In this document: positions 36,914 to 47,787 of the stretch, in pieces
How positions within the stretch are numbered: the stretch's first letter is position 1
How the letters are laid out: the number at the start of each line of letters is the position of its first letter
From: Amaurobius ferox
Taxonomy: Eukaryota; Arthropoda; Arachnida; Araneae; Amaurobiidae
DNA length: 64,000 nt
Direction: 5' to 3'
Assembly (NCBI GenBank): GCA_951213105.1
Contig: OX578134.1
Span: forward strand, 141,519,206-141,583,205
Made by a program: the position numbers and the translations under genes
The notes under the pieces: model-generated
Database searches by the model: none
Told to the model about the DNA's origin: nothing
Seen by the model: only the letters and a program-made list of their open reading frames with translations

Positions 36914-37730
36914 ACTTTCCCTGCAATATGTGGTAATATATAGATCTTACCACATATTGCAGGGAATCATGTCGAAAATCGCAACTCGAGTTTACGGCGG
37001 ATCTACATGTTTTAATACCTCTAGAACACGGAAAAACCATTTTAAGAGTGATGTCTGTGAGTGTTTCTGTGCAATGAATGTATCCACAATAACTGAAAAA
37101 CTAATGGACCGAATTTCATAAAATTTGTTAGGTAGGTTACTTGGGAGTGACCCTGGTGTTGATTCGATTTTGGTTTGGTTCGGGAAAATAAACCTGCCTT
37201 TATTGCGAAATGGCCAGCAAAATCGTGTTATCCACTCTAGCTAAAAAACTAATTGGACAAATTTCGCAACATTTGGTTGATAAGCCTCTTGTGGAATACC
37301 CTAAAGCTGATTAGATTTTAGTATAATTCGAAAAACAAGAACCTGCTATTTTTTTACGAAATAGCCCTCCAAAAATCTTTAAAATCTGAACTTAAAGACT
37401 ATGTATGCTTAAATGTATATATTAAATGCTTATTGTAAACATAATTTTTGACGAGAAAAATAATAAGTTAAATCTCATTACTCTAGGACAAACCGTTCTC
37501 GAGATATTTCTGTTTTTTCGCATTTTTATTACACCGCCTTTGAAAAAATATCCAGTTACTAAGTAAAAATAAATATTGAATAAAAGTGCAAATTTAGTGT
37601 TATTTTGAGTAATTAAACTCAATTAATGAATTATTAAAGAAAGTAAAAGAAAATTAATTCCAGTCGCAGAAAAGTCATGTGCTGCCCACAGTCTCAATTT
37701 ATGTCCTCTCCCATTAATATTTTTAATTAC
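36914..37730 (-). repeat. Family B repeat, free-standing, with 20 bp terminal hairpin
   Basis: In minus orientation this copy carries the B landmarks: a GTGGACAGCACATG relative at 37676-37695, the TAGAGTAATG relative near 37480, and the TCGACATGATTCC end at 36966. It closes with a perfect 20 bp stem (36917-36936 paired with 36947-36966, loop 10) followed by AAAGTAAAAAA. It is not inside a family A copy, which shows that B moves on its own. Confidence 0.7.
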
Positions 37731-38229
37731 CATTTTTTTTGTTTTTGTTTGCTTCGGTTCCATGTTTAATTGTAATTCATTTAGTTTTATCGCAGTAGGT
37801 GGCACCACCACAGAAGTATGTAACCTTTGCAATAGCTCCTAATAGTTATCATTTGGTTTCAATTCCGGCCTTATTTTCATCTACGTGAACTCGTGTGTAT
37901 TCGAACGTCTCTATTTGTGTAGCATTTTACTTTCTGTTATTCTTATATAAGAGTATGATCAGTTCGAGGGAATTTATTGCATGGAAATTTTATTCAAATA
38001 ATACAAAAATATGATCAAAATCTTAAAAGTGTCACCAGAATTCAAATTATTTCTTAAATAGTTGTTATTTATTAATTCAGATAGAACGATAGCACTCTAA
38101 ACATATAGATATATTTTCATTAGTACCCCGTGTAGAAAAGAGACGGATATTGACATGGACTATATTCCGGAGTTATCAAAAACGTAAAAGATAGTTACTG
38201 TCCATCTAAATGTTTTTTGATCTTGAGAA
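37731..38229. other. No supported gene
   Basis: GCAGTAGGTGGCACCACC at 37792 is related to the AGGTGGCGCT core found in mobile ends. Otherwise nothing recognised. Confidence 0.4.
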
Positions 38230-38420
38230 ATTAAAGAAACAGTGTAAAAACACAAAACAACATAACGAGAAGTCAGAAGTAATAAAAACAAAAGAATAAT
38301 AGATAAAGTATAATAAATTGTATCAAACAGAAAATATATTTAACAACTAACGAATGCGATAAATAATTTTTTTCTATTCTCATTAAAGACTATTCTCAGC
38401 ATTTATGCTGTTTGGTTTAG
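38230..38420 (+). promoter_or_regulatory. Promoter-like paralogous block 2 of 3, TATA degenerate
   Basis: AACAAAAGAATAATAGATAA at 38287 and CTAACGAATGCGATAAATAA at 38346 match block 1 closely, but the TATA position reads TATAATAAATTG. This copy has probably lost promoter function if it ever had it. Confidence 0.4.
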
Positions 38421-39149
38421 AAAGTATGTGAGCCAAACATTACATTTTACTGAATATTCATGTAACGATCGTACTAATAGATACTATAATGCTCAATCTT
38501 TAAAATATAATATAAGTAGCAATCTTCTTTTAGATTGTTAAATTCGAAAATTAATTACGTTGCATGTTATGTTGTTTATCCTTAACAAAAAGAAACATAA
38601 GAAAGAATCAAATAATTTAAAACTTTGAAAGCTTATTTAATATGCAACATATTTTAAGAGTTTAATATTGCATTGTTATTATTACAAATGTAATTATACA
38701 ACAAAATATTACTATAATAATCCCCTTTAATTTCTCAAGCGTAAATATTATTCCTCCATTGTCCACTATAGAGAAATCCGTATAAAATCATATTGGGAAA
38801 AAACATACAATGTGAAGTTTATCAAGGGAAATTTGATTAATAAATGTCATTTAATATATTTCTGCGCATCTGGTTATATGCAGGATATCTATATCGAGTA
38901 TTCTATGATAAAAATAAACAATTTTTGTCGGCTTTGGTACTGTGATATTTAAAATATTGTGTAGTTATGCTTTTTAAATATTAAATTTTTAAATTTAAAT
39001 TTACGACACACAAAAAATTTTCTTTTGAGATATCAAATTAAAGGGTTCGAAAATCAGACTATACTGTCATTGTATTGCTCGGACTTGTGAAAGCAGATGG
39101 ACGTATCTGGAGACACTCCGTTTTGATTTTTCACAAGACTAGTTATTAT
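38421..39149. other. No supported gene
   Basis: AT-rich; nothing recognised. Confidence 0.5.
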
Positions 39150-39232
39150 CCATTGCAATGCTGGTTGTCTTCCATTACAATGCTAGTTGTCTGCCAATAC
39201 AATGCTGGTTTGTTCCATTGCAAGGCTGCTTG
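39150..39232. repeat. 22 bp minisatellite, four units
   Basis: Four imperfect units of the form CCATTGCAATGCTGGTTGTCTT lie end to end within this stretch, each with one to four differences. Confidence 0.85.
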
Positions 39233-39929
39233 GTATATATTTTTAAATTAATGGGTTTATGCTATGATATTTTTGACGGAACATCAAATTTAATAAAAAA
39301 TATAAGAATGCGAATGAAAATATTCCTAGCATCATTGCTGTATTTGAAAACACTTTAACATTTTTGATGTCAGAATGACATTTTTTAACATACATCATTT
39401 TGTAATCAAAAAGCTGAGCTACGACCATATGCACGTTATATATGCTAAGTCAAGTATGGTAAGAAAAACAACCGAGCAAGAAGTTAAAGAAGATTTTAAA
39501 AACCGAGTGCTTTTTAAAAGACCAACAGAGTCTATAAGAAACCAGAGAGTAATTAATTTGTTAATTGCGCAAGTAAATTAAATCCTAATATCGCTATGAA
39601 TTTAAGATAAAAGCAGCACACATTAAGCCCTGAAGATATTTTCACTGGAAAAAGCATAAAAGGTTCTGATTTTTAGTATTTCAGAATTTATTTCCTTTTT
39701 TATGGAACTTTTCCATTTTACGACTTTGTTGGTTTTTTCTCTGCGTATTTCAAATGCAAAATACCATCATAGACATCTGTAGTACTAAATATAGTAAGAA
39801 AATGCAGCTATAAATATATTTTAATGTGAATTATGTATTTGATTGTATTTTTATGCTAACATATAAACTGCTGCATCTACAAAATTCACATCGTTTACTA
39901 CAAGCATTTAACTTATATCCCATAAGTGT
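39233..39929. other. No supported gene; one weak ORF
   Basis: The plus-strand frame at 39375-39581 ends in a charged stretch (VRKTTEQEVKEDFKNRVLF) that could be coding, but no splice signal or family supports it. Confidence 0.3.
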
Positions 39930-40450
39930 CACTGCGATATCAAAGTGTTTTTTTATATTTCCAAATACCCCAATCCATATAAAAAAAAGATAATGGAGAA
40001 AATGCATTATAACTCTTCGCATCCCCCATATTTCACTTCTGAGACACTTACTCTTTGTCATTTGATTCCGAGCAACAAAAGAAATAACAAACACGTCCAA
40101 ATCAGCATGGAAAGAAAGTCAGACGGCACAGCAAACAGAAGAAGAATAGATAGCTTCGTATATAAGTGGCATAAAACAGAGCAGATTTTATGGCTCGAGG
40201 ATATGATATCTAAAATATTTTTCTAATTGATTGCCATTCGTCGGGTTTCGTCTCACTTAAAATGATTGGGAAGCAAAAAATAGAAACGAAAAATTATCTT
40301 CTTGCTTATTTAAACTGCAATTAAAATTATCTATTTGAGCCGCATCCATTAAGATAGCATTCTTTAGTGTTTCAAAGATCATATGTTATGTAAATTACTT
40401 GGTTTGAATAAATTGTTTTCTTTATGTGTTCGTCACTAAGATACATATGA
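39930..40450 (+). promoter_or_regulatory. Promoter-like paralogous block 3 of 3 (TATA at 40159)
   Basis: TATATAAG at 40159-40166 is preceded by AACAGAAGAAGAATAGATAG and followed by AAACAGAGCAGATTTTATGG, matching block 1 at nearly every position across about 50 bp. Similarity continues past 40300 (TTTAAACTGCAATTAAAA versus TTTTGAACGGCAATTAAAA at 35320). An ATG follows the putative start at 40188, opening only a short frame. The 93-codon frame at 39945-40226 overlaps the TATA box and is not supported. Confidence 0.4.
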
Positions 40451-41009
40451 CTCTTCACTATTTTAAGTTACTAAAATCATTTTAGTACTTGATAATTCTT
40501 AACTTTTCGGTTTTAAAATGATTCTACAGTGCCAGCCATAAATAAAAAAGTCGTTAAAATTATTGGTTACAAAAGCTAGGAAAATTGCTCCCATTTCAAT
40601 TTCTAGTATAGAAAATTAATTATCACATATTGTGGAAGTGACAATGTAGATCTAAATGTTATAATTACTAATTAAACAAATGAAATGTATTTAAACTATT
40701 TCTATGCATCGCTAGAAATATATGAACTATTTATCCCATGTTTTTTATATGTTTAAATATGAAATATTTGCATACATTAAAATTTTATTTGCTGATTTTT
40801 ACTTTACAAAGTTCAAAATTATTTAAATATCAAGTCTGAATTTGGGTTTATTTTTTACTATCATAATGATTTAAGACTTTAAGATCTAACATTTTGTGTT
40901 TAGTTACGATTATTAAAATTATATTACAAAACAAATATATAGCAAATACCTTATATATCTTCAGTTAATTTTAATGTTTCTATTCACGTTCTATTGTATG
41001 GAGAAAATA
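40451..41009. other. No supported gene
   Basis: AT-rich; nothing recognised. Confidence 0.5.
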
Positions 41010-41190
41010 TTAGTCTCCAGAATATTTCACAGTTCGAGATTTCGGCGGATCAACACATTTGAAGACCTCTTGAATACATTTATAACACTTTCGAAAATAT
41101 GTCTGCTTGTGAGGTTTTAACACCATGACTCAAAAATAAATGTTCGTCCAGATTGTATTGATTCGCCAAGAATCCCTGAACGGATACCAG
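41010..41190 (-). repeat. Family B repeat fragment, diverged
   Basis: GTTCGAGATTTCGGCGGATC at 41032 and the following AAGACCTCTTGAA correspond to the region next to the terminal hairpin in the copy at 36.97-37.04 kb. The rest is too diverged to follow. Confidence 0.45.
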
Positions 41191-41195
41191 ATTTT

Positions 41196-41890
41196 TTTAG
41201 TGCTTTTCAATACATAACCGTTAATAATTGCACTATCAGCAATAATACTAGGTATAGATAGTAAATTTATAAACATCTCTGGTGACAGATGTAGTCAATT
41301 AGATAAAACCATTACTAAGACATAGATCCATTTCTTAGAAATGGTTTAGTGTCTTTCAACTTAATAAATGGATGGCTCCATTTCATAGTAATGATTAGTC
41401 AGTTAGACTATACCATTAATAAGAAATGGAACCAGAATCCCTAATCAGATGCACAAGTTTTAGTACTTTTCAGTAAGTAATCGTCGAACTGCACTATCAG
41501 CAATAATACTAGCTATGGACAGCAAATTTGCAAAAATCTCTGGCGGCAGATGGAGTCAGTTAGACTAAACCATTACCATGAAATAGAACCATTACTTAGA
41601 TATGGTCGTAGTACAATAGACCTCTGGTCGATGTGCTGGGCTCTTTTGGAGCCACCCACCTTCATTTCATGGTTTAGTTTCTTTCATCCTAAGAAATGGA
41701 AAGTTCTATTTCTTAGTAATGGTTAGTTAGTTAGACTATACCATTATTAGGAAATGGAACAAGAATTCCTGATCAGGTGAGCGAATTTTAGTGTAGTACG
41801 TAGCCGTTAATAGCTGCAATATCAGCAATAATATTAGCTATGGACAGCAAATTTGCAAACATCCGTGACGGCAGATAAACTCATAATACA
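41196..41890. repeat. Tandem repeat, about two and a half units of 260-330 bp
   Basis: CTATCAGCAATAATACTAG, AGCAAATTTGCAAA, GGCAGATGGAGTCAGTTAGA and GTTAGACTATACCATTA recur in order from 41196, 41458 and 41786. The second unit has an extra segment (CTGGGCTCTTTTGGAGCCA) not in the others. Internally, AAATGGTTTAG and CTAAGAAATGG are inverted relative to each other, giving hairpin potential. Confidence 0.85.
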
Positions 41891-43425
41891 CAGGTATCTC
41901 CAATTTCAATGAGATTTATCCCAGACTGAACTAGTCTATTTAATAGCCCATTTTAAAGCCATGCATTTATCAAGAATCTCCATAAGGGTTTTCAGTTATT
42001 AATATAACATTGACAAGTTAATATAGCTACGGTGGAAGCATACTCACATTTACACAATAGCAAAAATCACAATAGCAGCATACTCACATTTCATTTCATA
42101 GCTAAAGAACTAAGAATAACTAAAATAATAACCAATATTATAACCAAGTGCATAATGCAAATTATTACATTCCTGTAATACTGCCTTTAGTATCCAAAGA
42201 ATTGATTATGTGTGCATTAAAATTTGGCGTGTAAATATAACACAGAAATGTAGTGAGGCATTTTTGCTGCATTCTAAATACAATGGGACTTCTATGTCAA
42301 CTTGTTAAAAGTATTATGTGTAAATTACACATTACAACCTTTTAGAACATATGTAAGTAAAAATGAAAGATATGATATTGGATTTATATTTCATTATTTA
42401 TTCGCATTGCGAACTGGTGAGAGTGGAATATAAAAATCCTTACAAAATTAGATTAAAAATAAAGCATTAAGATACATTTTTGCGGATATGTATAATATCA
42501 GAGTACACAAACATATATGATAAATTTTGAGATATTCCTGAAGAAAAAAAAACTATAGCAAAATACAAAAGTTTTATTTTAAATTTCATTATTCATCGCG
42601 AAGTTAAACATTAATTAATTCACTAACGTTGTTTATATTACACAGAAGAGAAAAACACATTTTAGTTCAAAAAGTGACTTGTAGTTTAATTATTTATTTT
42701 CACCAAGGTAAATGTTCTTTATTTCTCAAGAATTAACAACACTCTGAACAATGTAATAAGTACTCTCTCGTGTATGCGCTAATTAGATAGGACACTGCTA
42801 TTTGAGTGTTCAAAATGTTCCTCTTGCACAGAAATGCCTCATTAAGGCACTAATTAACATTTTGAATGCATGGTATGGAACTGTATAATTTTGATATTGC
42901 CGGAGATAAATTCTATTTAAAGGACTTGCATCTAAACTTTACTTTAAATTTAAAGAAATGAAGTAATAATAAAGAAAGTAAGAATAAAGAAAGACAAAAA
43001 TATAACATAAATACAAAACAAACAATTTCAAATTTTTTAAACGAAAGTTTTAAAAATATTGCTGCTTTCTGAGTGAAATATTACGCATGTATTTCGGATA
43101 TTTTTACTGTAATTATCATATTGATATGGTATGGTTTATAAAAAAAAAATATTTTTATTAGAAATTTTCAAAATTGAGTTTTCAAATTGTGTCTTGTTAA
43201 GTATATCGTTTTAAGCTAATTGTAATAGGAAAAAAAAATACCGCATGTCTTTACAATAATTGCGACTTATCTTGAAGATATATTGAATTTTCAAATCAAC
43301 TATTTAAATATTCAGATACTTTTAGCTGTAAAGACTGTACTTCTTAGCGACGGCTAACAAAAGCTGCATACACTAATTACATGCTTCACACGCGCTTATT
43401 TAAAACATATAACACTCATACATAT
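41891..43425. other. No supported gene
   Basis: AT-rich; no frame or motif that I can support. Confidence 0.5.
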
Positions 43426-43535
43426 CGGACGTTGCGCAGACTCGTGTTGAAAACCCAGAACGTCCGACTCATCCAAAGGACTTGAGCAACTATTTGGACG
43501 GCCGGGGCGCAGACTCGTGTGCAGTCACTCAGAGG
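43426..43535. repeat. GC-richer block with duplicated GCGCAGACTCGTGT
   Basis: GCGCAGACTCGTGT occurs at 43434 and 43507. The segment GTTGAAAACCCAGAACGTCC resembles GTTGAAAACCCAGACCACAC at 9590, so it may be another copy of the repeat listed at 9445-9640. Confidence 0.45.
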
Positions 43536-43671
43536 TCGAAGACGAATTTATGCATTTATTTAAGGTCTACAAGATTAAAGCAATATCAGCATAGATTTTT
43601 TAACATTTGATGTATGTGATAGTTTGTCAAATGTTTGGATTTATAATTGAGACATTCGGTGCAATAATAGC

Positions 43672-43790
43672 TTAAGCAACATATGCTATTAATGCACATA
43701 TGCTCTTACTGCATATGCTCTTAATGCACAAACACAACATATGCTCTTAATGCACAACATATGCTCTTAATGCACAAATACAAAATTTAA
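43672..43790. repeat. Short tandem repeat with CATATGCTCTTAATGCAC
   Basis: ACATATGCT.TTAATGCACA occurs five times with spacing 19 to 28 bp. Confidence 0.85.
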
Positions 43791-44799
43791 TAATAATAAT
43801 TAATTTAATAATTTAAATTGATAATACTTTTCACACACAGATATAAAAACCTTATTGTAACATATTATTTTAAAAATAACTAAAAATCAACGTCGGAAAT
43901 ATTTACATGACCATAAGTGAAGCAAACTGAATATTATAACTTTCAATCATTGCATGGCTACTAAGTTAAGAAATGAACTTTAATGCAGCTTGATATCAAT
44001 ATATGGGTTTAAATATCCTTAAAAGTTTAATATTTGCATTGATATCCCCTTGGTATTAACTCGACAATATATTAATCTATTGGCAAATGTGCAATGCTTA
44101 TTTTTAAGCAATTACTCTTTATATAACGTAAAATTAAGTTTTTGGTGTAATCAGTTTCAAAAATTATTGTTGGTAAAAACCTGCAAATCCATGTCATTAA
44201 GAGGAAAAAATGTTATTATTGGTAATTAATGTGAAATTTTATTTCATTTCTTATCAATATTTGCAGAAATCATTGATGGTAAAAGCAATCAAAATATTGC
44301 CATTAAAAGGCAAGATATAAACATTTGGTAATGCAAAAGTTATCCAAATATTAATGCAAATGTTATGTTGAAATTGGTGATTAATGTACATTTATTTACT
44401 TGTCAACCAATATTGTTTGTAAAAATCAGCAAAATATTTACATTTCAAGGCAAACTAACAAATTTATAAAAATATAGTCCAGTAAAAAATAAATATCTTG
44501 GAAATATTTATTTTGAATCTATTTAATTTGAATAATTAAAATAATTCTTATTGTGTTATACAGCTTGTATTTTAACGTCTTTTAAAAATACCGGATGCGC
44601 ATTAAAACTTACGAAAATAATTGGATCTAGCTGCACTCGTGCAAAACATTTGCACTCTAGGCATTTACGAAATTTTTGACAGTAGAACTCTGTAAATAAC
44701 AATTTCATTACCTTTAAGTTTTAAATTTACTCTTTGACTGAAACAACTTTTAATACTTTCTTCGACCCGTCGAAGTCTATCAACTGCATTTTTCAATAC
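43791..44799. other. No supported gene
   Basis: AT-rich; nothing recognised. Confidence 0.5.
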
Positions 44800-44879
44800 T
44801 TTCATGAACAGTTTCATTGTCACACTGTGCCCTTGTCTTCCATTGTCACACTGTGATTTTCTCAGAGGGTTTTATTGAA

Positions 44880-45500
44880 CGATTGATTTGTGTACAAATT
44901 GCAAGACGCTATCGCACACGAAAAAGCTTCCTTTCATTTATTCGGAAAATCGAACATTTTAGTGGACAGCACCCCTAACGTGTCATATTATGGAGAATTA
45001 AAATTGTACATATTTTTTTCCAACTATATACCATTAAGTAAAATTTTCTGTATCTTATCACTAAGTGTGGTTTTCTAACATTTCTGTGTGGTGCATATCT
45101 ACACCCTCAAATGAAATGTTTGCAAAATTATATTCTTCTAGGCTTTTTTATAAAATTATTGACCCAGTTATCAGATTTCAAGCCTCTATCAAATTTAAAA
45201 GGAAGCTTTTCTCATTTATTCGTTAAATCGAACATTTTGGTATGCGACACTCCCTAAAGTCGCATGAAATAGAAAACTCCAATTGTACACTTTCTGTGTT
45301 TCGAATTTTCTATTGATACACGAGATGTGAAGTCTCTATCCCATCACGTAGCATGCCTTTTCTATCATTTCACTTTTCGAACGCTTTTGTGTGGATTACC
45401 CACCTCCTTAAATGGACATTTTTTAAGAACTCTATTATTCTTGGGTTTATTATCAGATTATTGGCCCATATACCAAATACCAACCTTATTATCATTTGGA
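44880..45500 (+). repeat. Tandem duplication, period about 300 bp
   Basis: GAAGCTTTTCTCATTTATTCG at 45201 repeats AAGCTTCCTTTCATTTATTCG at 44924. Both are followed by AATCGAACATTTT, a GACA.CCCCTAA-like stretch, AATTGTACA and later TTTTGTGTGG. Unit 1 holds a 62-codon frame starting MYKLQDAIAHEKASFH; unit 2 breaks in that frame. It may be a decayed exon pair; no family is recognised. Confidence 0.7.
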
Positions 45501-45671
45501 AAACGGCAAGCACATAATAATTAACTATTTTGAAGTTGGGTCACTTTTAACTCCCTGACATTATTTTTTTCAAGGCAGTAAGGATTAAAATGCTGATCTT
45601 TTGTATTTTTGACACATCTAAAAATTGTTCTTTTTTTAAATTACATAAAAAACATTAAATTACATAAAAAA

Positions 45672-46062
45672 TCTGATGTATATGTTACTGGCAATGTATG
45701 AAATGCCGGCATTCTATAGAACACTTAGGCATTTTATATAATACCGGCCGTTTTTAGGCAAAGTATGAAATATGAGAATTATTATATACTTTCCCTAGGC
45801 ATTGTATATAATACCTAATACCTAGGCATTCTATAGAATGGCAAATGCTATTTAGGCAAAGTATGAAAAAATGATTGAATCGAAGATGTATTTCATACTT
45901 TGCCAGTTTGTCATTTGGCATTCTACAGAACGTCTAGGAAATGTGTGAAATGTTAATCGTTTCATAGATTGCCGACCAGTTTTCGGTATTCTATAAAATG
46001 CCTAGCTATTCTATAGAATGCCGGCATTCACACATTGCCGGTAACATATATAACTTCTGATA
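45672..46062. mobile_element. Miniature inverted-repeat element, about 390 bp
   Basis: The left end TATATGTTACTGGCAATGTA followed by TGCCGGCATTCTATAGAA is matched by the inverse at 46007-46057 (TATATGTTACCGGCAATGTG). The inside is built of repeated motifs: ATTCTATAGAAT-type palindromes and AGGCAAAGTATGAAA in both orientations. No coding sequence. The superfamily is not clear from the ends. Confidence 0.7.
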
Positions 46063-46947
46063 AGTTTATTTATATTATTTCATTTTCAATTACTACACCA
46101 CTTTTCTCATTTAAGCCGATATATGGAGGCAATACAGTTTGATCAAAAATAAATGCTGATATTTTACCAATGGAATTGGCTTAGTTTCTAATTTTGTGGA
46201 TATATGGTAGCATCGCCAAAACGAATAAGCACACAGTCGAATTTAAAAATCCCTAAAATACGTTAATAAATTCAGTGAGAGAATGTGACTTAAAACTGAT
46301 GCAAATTCTTTAGGATTATGCAACTGATAAATCTCCTTAAAAATGTACAGTTTTCATTAGAAGAATTTCAATGGTCGTGTTTATAATATGCACGGAATTT
46401 TTCATGCTTAATTCTATAAAATATATACACCCTAGAGTAATTTTCCTATTGCATATTTTGATGTCAACTTGAAGTTCCTATTTTTGAATCTGTATTAATT
46501 TATAATTTAACAATTCCATTTTACACAAAATTAAGTAAATAAAGGATACAGAGAGAGACAAATAAGCCTTACTGGGGAGAATATGTATGGCTCTGCTTGT
46601 TTTTAGCAACCCTAAACTCCATGCAATTTAACAAACGATAATTAGGCTTTTATATCGTGCTACGTACCTAGGCGAAATATACATATATTTAGAAACACAA
46701 AATAATAATCCAAATGTTTTTGTTTTAACCATATTATTAATTTTACGCGTATTTACTCGAAGTAGCTCCCTTAAAGTAATTTTTAAATTGCATTTTAATA
46801 TTTCTGTAAATGTAGCTTATAGAGTTTGAGGTTTTTGCTTCAGAATAATTCCATCATCAGATTTATAAATATAATAATTCCTCCAGCCATGAATTTCAAC
46901 AACTTCTTTTAATACAGCTATTATTGTACGAAATCTCCCCGTTCTAA
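46063..46947. other. No supported gene
   Basis: AT-rich; nothing recognised. Confidence 0.45.
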
Positions 46948-47214
46948 ATACGTTCAGCAGCTGAGAAACTCAGCGATGAGAAAACAGTATATTTCCCAGA
47001 TGTTTATGAGACTCAAGAGGAATGCCAGCTCCGAAACTTGAAGAAACTGAGAAGAAACTTCAAATGCGACAGTGATATTCTCCAGATAACTGTTATTAAA
47101 CATCTCCGCTGGATTATTAAGATACGTGGGTTTACTTATATAGACATCTCTAGAAAATATGGTAATGTTACAGAGGATAAATGCAATAATTGCTGGATAC
47201 GATATTCTTGTGTA
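46948..47214 (+). CDS. Ambiguous 89-codon open frame, possible exon
   Basis: The plus frame is open from after TAA 46945-46947 to TGA 47215-47217 without a Met and reads KLSDEKTVYFPDVYETQEEC, LKKLRRNFKCDSDILQ, KHLRWIIKIRGFTYIDI. This composition is more protein-like than its surroundings, and an acceptor-like TACGTTCAG precedes it at 46957. The minus strand over 46957-47109 also reads a plausible peptide (NITVAFEVSSQFLQ, LAFLLSLINIWEIYCFLIAEF), so strand is undecided. No family is recognised. The next ORF (47572-47787) is on minus, which would favour the minus reading if the two belong together. Confidence 0.25.
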
Positions 47215-47571
47215 TGAATATACACGTTTGTGAATTATGCTTTATATTTTATGCTTTACGGTGACAAATTTAAAAATAGTTTTTACTTTTAAAATAGAAA
47301 TAATTAATCGTATAAAAATGAGGTAATTAAAAATAGCTGCAGTTTAGGACACCACTGGATTTTCTCAGACATTCTTAGTCGAGACTGTCTAGGCCCATTT
47401 GTCAAAAATCAGTATTATAATGGGATGACATGCGTTAATTTTTACTGGTTAAGTTTTACATTGGGTTAATTATGTCAATATGAGTTTATTTTTACGTTGT
47501 TGATATCGTTCATTATTAACATGAGATTGGTCGCTTATGCCACAGGAGAGCGTCGCAGTAACCTGGTTTAA

Positions 47572-47787
47572 TTATGCTGCACAGATAATGGCTGCTGCAA
47601 AATATCTAAACAAGCTCACGTTAAATATGATTTCATTTCTACTTTTTTGGTGCAGTCCATAAGAAGAATCCGAATCACAGTCAAATCCAATGCGACCCAA
47701 TGCGCAGGCAAATAGCGAAAAAGCTGTGACATTTTTATTAAGGGACATCAATGTAGATTTCCGAATTTGGTGGCTACTACTTTCCAA
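47572..47787 (-). CDS. 71-codon ORF, possible first exon of a membrane protein
   Basis: It reads MSLNKNVTAFSLFACALGRI, GFDCDSDSSYGL, then NVSLFRYFAAAIICAA and a stop. The composition is unlike random AT-rich DNA, and the pattern of a short cytoplasmic start, a Gly-Arg-Ile-Gly-Phe-Asp turn and a hydrophobic end recalls the N-terminus of chemoreceptor-type membrane proteins. That resemblance is weak, and no downstream exon can be proven. A splice donor beyond the stop (CCAG|GTTACT) is out of frame use. Confidence 0.25.
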   Translation of the reverse strand: MESSSHQIRKSTLMSLNKNVTAFSLFACALGRIGFDCDSDSSYGLHQKSRNEIIFNVSLFRYFAAAIICAA

